Source of the DNA: Spirochaetota bacterium
Lineage (GTDB): Bacteria; Spirochaetota; Spirochaetia; SZUA-6
Assembly (NCBI GenBank): GCA_013151965.1
Contig: JAADHF010000136.1
Span: 1 to 34,799 of the forward strand
DNA length: 34,799 nucleotides
Reading direction: 5' to 3'
The translations under genes and the position numbers were made by a program. This document shows positions 25,280 to 32,563 of the stretch, in pieces (position 1 is the first letter of the stretch; each line of letters opens with the position of its first letter). The notes under the pieces were generated by a model, which had not been told where the DNA came from, did no database searches, and worked only from the letters and a program-made list of their open reading frames with translations.

Positions 25280-26551
25280 TTATGCTCTGTAATGTTCGTA
25301 CACCCTGTTTAGAGCCTCAAGAATATAATCCATATGTTCTATTTCATATACAGGATGAAGCGGAAAAGCAAGAGTACGTCCTTCCAGCCATTTTGCATTC
25401 GGGCAAAGTACATTTTTATAATCGACGGATTTCGGATTAGTATATTCCTTCGATTCGAATGGGAAATTATTTTTTCCGAATCCCCTGTGCTCGCTGTAGG
25501 CCTTTTCTTTATAAGCCTGCGGCCACTGCACCGGCATCACGGGTATTCCCTCGGCTTTTAATGCATCTATAAAATGTCCTAAACTGCAGTGTATTGCATC
25601 AGGTTTAATCACTACCGGAAACCACCAGAAGGCATTCTTCCGTTCATCGGAATGCGGCGGCAGATAATGAATTAACGGGTGATCTTTTAGTTTTTTCAAC
25701 ATATATTCGCCGTTCTCTCTTCTGCGTTTCAGGTTATAACTGTCGAACCGTTTAAGTTCGTAGATTCCGACTACGGACTGGATTTCCGTCATCCTGTAAT
25801 TAAAACCGATTCGTTCATGAATATACGGAAGCTTCTGCTCGAGTTCCAGCAGCCTTAATCTCTCTTTTACATCATACCCATGGTCTCTGAAGGATCTGCA
25901 AATCCATGCGATCTCCTCATCATCAGTAATTACGGCACCGCCTTCACCTGCCGTTGTAAAGTGCTTCGACTGGCAGAAGCTGAATGCGCCGGCATCGCCT
26001 ATAGATCCGGCCTTTTTTCCCTTATATTCACCTCCCGGTGCCTGTGCAGTATCCTCGAGTACAAAAATATGATGCTTTTTCGCAATCTCGAGTATCGGGT
26101 CCAGATCGCAGATAATTCCATAAAGATGAACAGGTATAATACCGACTGTATTTTCTGTGATCTTTGCTTCGATATCCGCCGGATCTATAGTGTGGTCTTC
26201 TTTTTTTACATCGGCGAAAACAGGTACTGCACCCGCCTGTACAACGCACATCGACGAAGCTATAAATGAATAAGATGTTACAATAACCTCATCACCCGGA
26301 CCGGCTCCGAGTCCGTTTAATGCGGTATGCAGTGCCGAGGTTCCGTTTGTCGTTGTTACGGCATGTTTTACACCGTTGTACCCTGCAAACTTTTCCTCAA
26401 ACTCCATGCCTCTTGTACCTGTCCAGTAATTAACAAGTCCTTTTTCCAGCGGCTCCAAAGCATGTTCGAGTGTTTCTTTACCGAACTGCGGCCACACCGG
26501 AAAAGATTTCGGGCATACAGGACTGCCCCCGTCGATTGCCAGTTTTTTCAT
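25280..26551 (-). CDS. DegT/DnrJ/EryC1/StrS-family PLP aminotransferase (StsC/RifK-like)
   Basis: A 423-residue PLP enzyme of the sugar/cyclitol aminotransferase family. The PLP lysine is Lys196 in FSFCQSKHFTTAGEGGA; the ring-nitrogen aspartate is Asp167 (VLEDTAQAPG). The opening LAIDGGSPVCPKSFPVWPQF is the style of the scyllo-inosose aminotransferase and AHBA synthase subgroup rather than of perosamine synthases. In biosynthesis such enzymes aminate keto-sugars or inososes; in a catabolic cluster they may run in reverse to remove an amino group. AAGGGGG precedes the ATG. First gene of a two-gene unit with the MttB homologue, after a 155-base gap from the transporter genes that holds a 12-bp palindrome. 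Confidence 0.86.
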   Translation of the reverse strand: MKKLAIDGGSPVCPKSFPVWPQFGKETLEHALEPLEKGLVNYWTGTRGMEFEEKFAGYNGVKHAVTTTNGTSALHTALNGLGAGPGDEVIVTSYSFIASSMCVVQAGAVPVFADVKKEDHTIDPADIEAKITENTVGIIPVHLYGIICDLDPILEIAKKHHIFVLEDTAQAPGGEYKGKKAGSIGDAGAFSFCQSKHFTTAGEGGAVITDDEEIAWICRSFRDHGYDVKERLRLLELEQKLPYIHERIGFNYRMTEIQSVVGIYELKRFDSYNLKRRRENGEYMLKKLKDHPLIHYLPPHSDERKNAFWWFPVVIKPDAIHCSLGHFIDALKAEGIPVMPVQWPQAYKEKAYSEHRGFGKNNFPFESKEYTNPKSVDYKNVLCPNAKWLEGRTLAFPLHPVYEIEHMDYILEALNRVYEHYRA

Positions 26552-26619
26552 AAGCGCCCCCTTGTGTAAAAATATGGTTTACAAACTCCAAATAACGATA
26601 CCAATCAAATCGAATCAAC

Positions 26620-26631
26620 CCGTTTAAACGG
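26620..26631. promoter_or_regulatory. Perfect 12-bp palindrome upstream of the aminotransferase-MttB unit
   Basis: CCGTTTAAACGG lies 69 bases upstream of the DegT start. On the minus strand it is followed by TTGATT-type -35 candidates but no clear -10. It may mark an operator for internal control of these two genes separately from the transporter. Confidence 0.3.
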
Positions 26632-26706
26632 ATTAAATGGTGTGCTTTCAACTATAAACAAAGCCGGCGCTGTAATAAATCATTGCCATAAGCAGATGAA
26701 TATTCT

Positions 26707-27543
26707 TTACTTAATTGCTCCTGCCGTAAGTCCGCTAACAAGATGTCTTTCGATGAGCAAAAATAAAATTATAACCGGAATTGTTGTTAAAAAAGATACT
26801 GCCATGAGATAATTCCAGAGTACCTTGTATTTCCCGATAAAACCATAAATACCAAGGGTTAACGACCAGAGTCTGTTGGTTGATATAAAAGTCAGAACGA
26901 GAAGAAACTCATTCCATGCCCAGATAAAAACAAAAACGACTGTAGCAACTATACCGGGCTTGGCAAGCGGAATAAGAATCCGTACAACCGTAGTAAACCG
27001 GGAACAACCATCGATCATTGCAGCTTCTTCTATATCCTTTGGGATCGACGAAAAATAACCTGTCAAAAGCCATATGGAAAAAGCCTGATTAAATGCCGAA
27101 TAGGTTACAATAATACCTCTGTAGGTATTTAAAGAATGATAAAAGGCCATCATCTTGTACAACGATATAATAACAACTATCGGTGAAAACATCTGGGTTA
27201 CCAGGATAAGGAATAAAAAAAACATTCTTCCCCTGAATCTTATACGTGCGGTGGCATACGAAGCCGGTAATGCAATTAAAATTGTTAATACCGTTGTACC
27301 GATCGCATATATTCCGCTGTTTTTAAAATAATTCGCCAGTTTTACATAATGCCATATATCAATATAATTTTTTAAAATGGGTTTTTTGGGAAACCACGTC
27401 GGAGGTGAAACGAAAATTTCATTACTGACTTTAAGCGAAGTAAAAATCATTATGAGGAACGGAAATAATATAATAAGTAAAACGGGGACAACAACAAGAT
27501 ACACCAATAACAGGTCCAGCCTCTTCCCCCATCTTATGTCCAA
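26707..27543 (-). CDS. ABC sugar transporter permease, MalG type
   Basis: About 278 residues with six predicted helices, EAA loop EEAAMIDGCSRFTTVVRILIPLAKPG and C-terminus ERHLVSGLTAGAIK. I place the start at TTG 27543, preceded by an AGAGG ribosome-binding site and 1 base after the upstream permease stop; this gives the usual family length. GTG 27552 is possible. A longer frame from 27633 would overlap the upstream gene by 89 bases and add 30 residues unlike the family. Confidence 0.86.
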   Translation of the reverse strand: MDIRWGKRLDLLLVYLVVVPVLLIILFPFLIMIFTSLKVSNEIFVSPPTWFPKKPILKNYIDIWHYVKLANYFKNSGIYAIGTTVLTILIALPASYATARIRFRGRMFFLFLILVTQMFSPIVVIISLYKMMAFYHSLNTYRGIIVTYSAFNQAFSIWLLTGYFSSIPKDIEEAAMIDGCSRFTTVVRILIPLAKPGIVATVVFVFIWAWNEFLLVLTFISTNRLWSLTLGIYGFIGKYKVLWNYLMAVSFLTTIPVIILFLLIERHLVSGLTAGAIK

Positions 27544-27544
27544 T

Positions 27545-28423
27545 TTATTCACCTCTCTTGTATATAAGTTTTGCGTATAGAATACTGAAAGTAAGCAGTA
27601 AAAAGAAGATAAGTATTGATAATGCGGATGCAATTCCGAAATCCTGGTACAGGAAGGCTTTCTTGTACAGATAAGTTATTACTATATCCGTCTGGCTCGC
27701 CGGATTACCCCGTGTAATTACCCATATGATGGGAAAAGAATTAAATATGTAAATAACATTTAATGTCGTAACGATAAAAAAAACGTTCTTTAATAAAGGA
27801 AGCGTGATTTTATAAATTACTTTTAATTTATTGGCGCCGTCTACCCTTGCCGCCTCGTATAATTCATTCGGAATGGACTGCAGCCCTGCCAGAAATGTAA
27901 TAGTGGTAAAAGGAATGGATATCACAACGCCCACAAAAATCATGGCGGGAAATGACGTTTTCGGTGTTGCCAGCCAGTTAATATTCTCACTGATAATGTG
28001 CAGCTCCCGTAAAAGCCGGTTTAACATACCATAATCACTATTAAACAGCCATTTCCATAACAGAGCGCTTATCATTACCGATGCCGCCCACGGGAGGATG
28101 AGAATAATCCTCGAAAACTTTCTTCCGATGAATTCATGGTTCAGGGCAAGCGCAAGAACCAGGGATACCGCCACTGTTATAAAAACCATGCCTACTGTCC
28201 AGTACAGGGTATTAATAGTGATTCTTAAAAAGACATCCTCTCTGAACAGCCTTTTAAAATTATCGAAGCCTGAGAAATGCTGAATATTACCGTACAGATC
28301 CAGCGAGTAAAAAGCATTTATAAAGGTTTTTACTACCGGAAAAAAGATGACTGCTGAAATTAAAATAAAACTCGGCAGGATGCAGATATACGCAATTTTT
28401 TCTTCTTTTCGTAACCGTATCAT
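27545..28423 (-). CDS. ABC sugar transporter permease, MalF/UgpA type
   Basis: A 292-residue membrane protein; six helices predicted, EAA loop YEAARVDGANKLKVIYKITLPLL, and FNSFPIIWVITRGNPASQTDIVITYLYKKAF typical of MalF-like permeases. It lies between the binding-protein gene (separated by a hairpin) and the MalG-type permease. No ATPase follows. Confidence 0.9.
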   Translation of the reverse strand: MIRLRKEEKIAYICILPSFILISAVIFFPVVKTFINAFYSLDLYGNIQHFSGFDNFKRLFREDVFLRITINTLYWTVGMVFITVAVSLVLALALNHEFIGRKFSRIILILPWAASVMISALLWKWLFNSDYGMLNRLLRELHIISENINWLATPKTSFPAMIFVGVVISIPFTTITFLAGLQSIPNELYEAARVDGANKLKVIYKITLPLLKNVFFIVTTLNVIYIFNSFPIIWVITRGNPASQTDIVITYLYKKAFLYQDFGIASALSILIFFLLLTFSILYAKLIYKRGE

Positions 28424-28452
28424 GTTTTATTTGCCCTGCCTTTCATAGTAAC

Positions 28453-28489
28453 GATGGGTTCCTGATATATAAATATATAAGAACCCATC
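28453..28489 (-). terminator. Intercistronic hairpin after the third binding-protein gene
   Basis: GATGGGTTC (28453-28461) pairs with GAACCCATC (28481-28489), 9 bp, and the loop can extend the stem through TATATA pairs. It lies 36 bases after the binding-protein stop codon. There is no strong U-tract, so partial termination or 3'-end protection is more likely than full termination. Confidence 0.62.
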
Positions 28490-28524
28490 TCACTCGATTG
28501 TTTATATTTTACTTAATCCCATAC

Positions 28525-29760
28525 CTATTTTTTTAATATTTCACTGTTGATTTTCTCTGCGGCATCGTCAAGTGCTTTTTTCGGATCTTTCTGGCCCAGT
28601 ATAGCTACCTGCCATGCTTTAATAACCTCAAGAACCATAGGTTCCCATGAAGGTTCAGCCGGAAAAAATCTTGCAGAAGATAGCATTTTAATGAATTTTC
28701 CTAACCCGGGATTACTCTCCAGATCATTCGAGACCGCTTTGGTTACAGGGAGCATTCCTTCCGCCAGAATAAATTTTTCATGCCACTTTTTATTATAATA
28801 GAATTTAATAAAATCGAAAGCCGCCTGTTTATGCTGAGATCTTTTAAAGATCATCAGAGAATCGACTACACCGAGATTATACTGCTTTTTATCACCCGGT
28901 ATGGAAACAACTCCAAGCTTTAGATCCGGATTTTCTGATTTCGCGATCGACGGGAAAAAGTTCGCAGTCATCATCATCCCGACTTTCCCGGCGATCATTG
29001 CCTTCTGTGTATCATCCCTGTTTACAGTACTCCAGCCGGGATACACAACCTTGTATTTTTTCACCAGATCCTTTGCAAAGTTCAATGCCCTTAAACCGGC
29101 CTCACTATTTATAACACATTTGCCGTTTTCGTCTATCCAGCTTCCTCCGGCAGCCCATAAAAAGTACGAAATATACGCCTGCCCCTCGAAGTTTGTAATC
29201 GGCATACCGAATGCATATAGTTTCGGAGGATCATTGATGGCAAGAGAAACCTTAACAAAATCACTCCAGGTTTTCGGCGGTTCGACGCCTGCCTTTCCAA
29301 GAACATCCTTATTATAAAAGAGCCCTCTTACAGTCGCTAAAAGCGGAAGCCCGTATGTCTTACCCTTATAAACGCCTGACTTCAGCAATGCAGGAATGAA
29401 AATATCTTTGAAATTCTTATCCATATAGCTGTCCAATGGTTCCAGCAGGTCCTTGTCGGCATATTGTACCCAGATCGTATCGGTGTTTAAAATGTCCGGT
29501 TCCTGTTTTGCAGAAATCAATGTCGTCGTTTTTTGATAAACACTATCCCAGTTTACAATATCGACTTCTACTTTTACACCCGGATTTTCCTTTTCGAATG
29601 CCTCCACGGTCTCATTCCAGAAAGGCGCTGTAGCATCACTGTAGAGAGCGGCCATGAACTTTATGGACACCTTTTTCTCTTTGGAACCTCCTCCGTAGAC
29701 AAAAACAAAGCTTAAAAGAAAGACAAGACTGACAAGCAACACAATAGCTTTCTTTTTCAT
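28525..29760 (-). CDS. ABC transporter extracellular solute-binding protein, family 1
   Basis: A 411-residue secreted binding protein. The signal peptide (IVLLVSLVFLLSFVFVY) is followed by GGGSKEKK, again the spirochaete-like mature start without a cysteine. MalE-like features include FWNETVEAFEKENPGVKVEV, VYQKTTTLISAKQEPDILNT, GKTYGLPLLATVRGLFYNKD, PPKTWSDFVKVSLAI and AAFDFIKFYYNKKW. AGGGGG precedes the ATG. The gene lies directly downstream of a PocR-AraC regulator gene and heads a transporter set whose downstream neighbours are an aminotransferase and an MttB homologue. The ligand may therefore be a methylated or amino-substituted sugar or cyclitol (inference). Confidence 0.88.
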   Translation of the reverse strand: MKKKAIVLLVSLVFLLSFVFVYGGGSKEKKVSIKFMAALYSDATAPFWNETVEAFEKENPGVKVEVDIVNWDSVYQKTTTLISAKQEPDILNTDTIWVQYADKDLLEPLDSYMDKNFKDIFIPALLKSGVYKGKTYGLPLLATVRGLFYNKDVLGKAGVEPPKTWSDFVKVSLAINDPPKLYAFGMPITNFEGQAYISYFLWAAGGSWIDENGKCVINSEAGLRALNFAKDLVKKYKVVYPGWSTVNRDDTQKAMIAGKVGMMMTANFFPSIAKSENPDLKLGVVSIPGDKKQYNLGVVDSLMIFKRSQHKQAAFDFIKFYYNKKWHEKFILAEGMLPVTKAVSNDLESNPGLGKFIKMLSSARFFPAEPSWEPMVLEVIKAWQVAILGQKDPKKALDDAAEKINSEILKK

Positions 29761-29918
29761 TTTTTTTCCCCCTTCATATTAGTATTTTTTTCCGTACCTA
29801 TTTATCCTCCCGAACCAGGGATTTTGCAGTACGGCATCTGATTAACAGTACCATTGCAGTCCGCTATTTGTCGCTTGATTAAATAACTAAAATTCTGGAT
29901 TATTTTATGATTTGGATG

Positions 29919-30962
29919 TTACAACGTTTCGGGAGGTAATTTTACACGGTTGTTAAACATTTTTCTGTAGCCGGCGGGAGGTGTGCCTTCTATTCTTTTA
30001 AATGTACGGTTAAAATAATTATAATCTTCGAATCCTACCTGAAAGACAATCTCTTTTATCGGGATATTTGTCTTTTTTAACAGATTTTTTGCATTCTCTA
30101 TTCTCTTAAGCATCAGATAATTACTGAAGGTATATCCTGTTATCTTCCTGAATACGGCACTGAAATAATTCGGAGAAAGGTATACTGCATTTGCAACATC
30201 TGCCAGCCTGATATTTTTATTGCAGTTTTCCTTTATGAATAGTTGTGCGTTGGTAATTATATAGCTGTTTTTTAAATCTTCACTTTCTATGACTTTCAGT
30301 TTCTTTTTTGAGTTTTTCTCGAATTCAAGAACAGATATGCTTAAATCTTTTAATGCTTTTTCCAGTCTTATTTTTTCATTTTCTTTTTCATGAAGCCTGC
30401 GGTTCTGTTTTATGACCTCTTTTTGCAGGAATATTTCGTTCTCGACTTTAATTATATAGTTTCCGATTAATGAAAGAAGCTTGACATAGAAATGCAGTTT
30501 TTCTTTATCTATTACTTTAACCTTAAAGTAGGCATCCTTAAGCAGTTTATAGTCGATGTCCAGATATTTAACATTTTCATATACTTCGTTAAAATTCTCT
30601 TTCGTCGGTTTATGCAACAGAATTTGGCCTGTGTATATCGAGTCAAATTCTATCCCTTTATAAAACAGCGGTATAGCTACATCCACCAGCCCGGCATGAC
30701 ACCTGTAAATCGAATAACCTTTCTTCTTTTTTGCGGTATCCAATCCCCTGATATCACTTGCTTCGCACAATTTTAACCCTTCTTTTGTTGACTGAATCAA
30801 TTTGCAGAATTTACTTCTTTCGTATAACGGGTAGAAATCGAACCTATACTCTCCGCCGTGGTAATGGAAAGATATTATCATTCCCGTATTTTCATGATAG
30901 ATTTCCCTGATTTCATCCAGTATCTTTAATTTCTTTAAACGGATAACTCTATCATTGTTCAT
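29919..30962 (-). CDS. AraC-family regulator with N-terminal PocR ligand-binding domain
   Basis: The 347-residue protein has a PocR sensory domain (about 10-165) with its characteristic cysteines: Cys53 (KFCKLIQS), Cys66 (LKLCEASD) and Cys88 (YRCHAGLVDVAIPL). A probable coiled coil follows (about 185-230), then an AraC DNA-binding domain with two helix-turn-helices (about 245-340: IRLADVANAVYLSPNYFSAV and IKEIVFQVGFEDYNYFNRTF). PocR itself activates propanediol and cobalamin genes in Salmonella, and in my recollection PocR-domain regulators are often found near corrinoid methyltransferase genes. A strong promoter precedes it. It probably activates the adjoining transporter operon and perhaps the aminotransferase-MttB unit. 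The ligand is likely small and hydrophilic, such as a diol or polyol; this is inferred. Confidence 0.85.
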   Translation of the reverse strand: MNNDRVIRLKKLKILDEIREIYHENTGMIISFHYHGGEYRFDFYPLYERSKFCKLIQSTKEGLKLCEASDIRGLDTAKKKKGYSIYRCHAGLVDVAIPLFYKGIEFDSIYTGQILLHKPTKENFNEVYENVKYLDIDYKLLKDAYFKVKVIDKEKLHFYVKLLSLIGNYIIKVENEIFLQKEVIKQNRRLHEKENEKIRLEKALKDLSISVLEFEKNSKKKLKVIESEDLKNSYIITNAQLFIKENCNKNIRLADVANAVYLSPNYFSAVFRKITGYTFSNYLMLKRIENAKNLLKKTNIPIKEIVFQVGFEDYNYFNRTFKRIEGTPPAGYRKMFNNRVKLPPETL

Positions 30963-31005
30963 AAATGAAAACCGGTATTGATTTTTTAAAAGAATAACTG
31001 CACTT

Positions 31006-31034
31006 ATTTTAATCTATACCTGATTAAAGGTCAA
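31006..31034 (-). promoter_or_regulatory. Promoter of the PocR-AraC regulator gene
   Basis: On the minus strand TTGACC (31034-31029) and TAAAAT (31011-31006) are exactly 17 bases apart, 43 bases before the start codon. The regulator is therefore transcribed independently of the aminotransferase gene upstream. Confidence 0.7.
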
Positions 31035-31079
31035 TTACCCGGGGAACACTCCAATATGGTACTATTTTCCCCCATCTGT

Positions 31080-32402
31080 CTAGCTGCCGCTGTTCCTCAC
31101 TTTCTCTGCCGCATTTTTTACCCCCTGAATCATCGTATCGAGATCGTTCCTTGTAAGGCGCGGATGCATCGGAAGATTAAGCTCACGCCTGTAAAAAAAC
31201 TTTTCGGCATTCGGGCATAGTTTGTCAGGATAATCGTACAGTTTTTTAAGACCGGTAAAATGGTAAGTCGGCTGGTAATGCAGAATACATTGTATTCCTT
31301 CTTCTCTGTACAGTACTCTCAGGAAATTGTCTCTTGATGCTCCAAGTTCATCTTCTTCTATACATAGTGTGTAAAGATGATAGCTGTGATAACAGTCGGA
31401 ACTTTCGTAAGTGGGTGTTATACCCTTTACGCCCTTTATGCCGTCGGTAATATAGCGTGCATTTTCCCTTCTTTTATCGATAAGCATACCGAGTTTTTTA
31501 AGTTGGGTACGCCCGACAGCAGCCTGTGCCTCATTCATCCTGTAGTTGCACCCCCACTTTCCTTCGTCGTCGATAACATCAAAATGGGAGGGTATCCAGT
31601 AGTCCTTTATGCCGGTTTTTACCGATCTAAAACCGCCAAAGATGAATTCCTTCTGATCAGGAGCCCAGGTTGTAATGCTCATTACCCTCATCCTGTTAAT
31701 GCTGTCGGTTAACCTGTCGTTATTCGTAGTAATCATACCGCCCTCTCCGAGGGTGGTTATATTCTTAAGAGAGTGAAAGCTGAAACAGCCGATATCTCCG
31801 ATACTTCCGGCCGGTTTCCCCTTGTATTTTGATCCTGCAGCATGTGCGCAATCCTCGAGTACGTAAAGATTGTATTTTTTTGCAATCTCCATAATCGGAT
31901 CCATGTCGCACATCTGTCCGCCGTAGTGAACAACGTAGATTGCCTTTGTTTTATCCGTCACTTTTTCTTCGATTTTTGCAGGATCGATATTAAAAGTCCT
32001 GGGATCTATATCCGCATATACGGGTTTGCCCCCCTCTTTAAGCACGACAAGGCTCGTTGCAATAAAGGTTACCGGCGTGATAATAACTTCATCACCCTCT
32101 GTTATTCCAAAGACCTGTGTTGCCACATGCATCGCCGTAGTGCATGAATTCGTAGCGAAAGCATGTTTTACTCCGCACTCTTCGGCAAATTCCTTCTGAA
32201 AAAGCTGTACCTGAGGACCCATCGTCTGCGAATCCTGTTTCATGGCATCAAGAACAGCACGTTTATCATCCTCATCGTATATCGAACCAAAAAACGAGTA
32301 CGGGACTTTAAGTTTAACTCCGTCATTCATCTGATATCCGGACGTTATGCCGCCTTCTGTATCCGAACCTGTATAAGCGGCTTTTTCATTTTTGTCAGAC
32401 AT
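31080..32402 (-). CDS. DegT/DnrJ/EryC1/StrS-family PLP aminotransferase
   Basis: A 440-residue PLP enzyme. The PLP lysine is Lys213 in FSFHSLKNITTLGEGG and the pyridine-binding aspartate is Asp184 (VLEDCAHAAG). It opens with about 30 extra low-complexity residues before VPYSFFGSIYDEDDK, the usual beginning of the ArnB/perosamine-synthase-like branch, so it is distinct from the DegT protein at 25280. An insertion-like stretch near 245-275 (FIFGGFRSVKTGIKDYW) separates it further. GGAGG lies 6 bases before the ATG. It is downstream of a Gfo/Idh/MocA gene; the pairing of a dehydrogenase (alcohol to ketone) with a PLP aminotransferase (ketone to amine, or reverse) is chemically coherent for an amino-sugar or aminocyclitol. 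Confidence 0.85.
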   Translation of the reverse strand: MSDKNEKAAYTGSDTEGGITSGYQMNDGVKLKVPYSFFGSIYDEDDKRAVLDAMKQDSQTMGPQVQLFQKEFAEECGVKHAFATNSCTTAMHVATQVFGITEGDEVIITPVTFIATSLVVLKEGGKPVYADIDPRTFNIDPAKIEEKVTDKTKAIYVVHYGGQMCDMDPIMEIAKKYNLYVLEDCAHAAGSKYKGKPAGSIGDIGCFSFHSLKNITTLGEGGMITTNNDRLTDSINRMRVMSITTWAPDQKEFIFGGFRSVKTGIKDYWIPSHFDVIDDEGKWGCNYRMNEAQAAVGRTQLKKLGMLIDKRRENARYITDGIKGVKGITPTYESSDCYHSYHLYTLCIEEDELGASRDNFLRVLYREEGIQCILHYQPTYHFTGLKKLYDYPDKLCPNAEKFFYRRELNLPMHPRLTRNDLDTMIQGVKNAAEKVRNSGS

Positions 32403-32516
32403 TTCCTACCTCCATATATCGGGGAATATTCTTTATAAGAGACTATAAATCCGGGCATGGGTTTATGTATATGTACAATATTCGGATATTTCTTAACAAT
32501 CCTACGATTTACATAG

Positions 32517-32563
32517 CACCGGGTAAACATTGATCTATTTATAATGAATATCAAAGTCCGGTG
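32517..32563 (-). promoter_or_regulatory. Imperfect hairpin directly after the Gfo/Idh stop codon
   Basis: CACCGG (32517-32522) and CCGGTG (32558-32563) form the base, with inner TTGAT/ATCAA pairing around an AT-rich loop. It starts immediately after the stop codon and may stabilise or partly end the Gfo/Idh message before the aminotransferase gene. No U-tract is present. Confidence 0.35.

Noticed and set aside
25525-25540. GCCACTG-containing sequence recalling a cobalamin-riboswitch segment
   Set aside because: It lies inside the aminotransferase coding sequence, without the rest of the riboswitch core.
27544-27633. 30-residue N-terminal extension of the MalG-type permease
   Set aside because: It would overlap the upstream permease gene by 89 bases and encode residues unlike the family.
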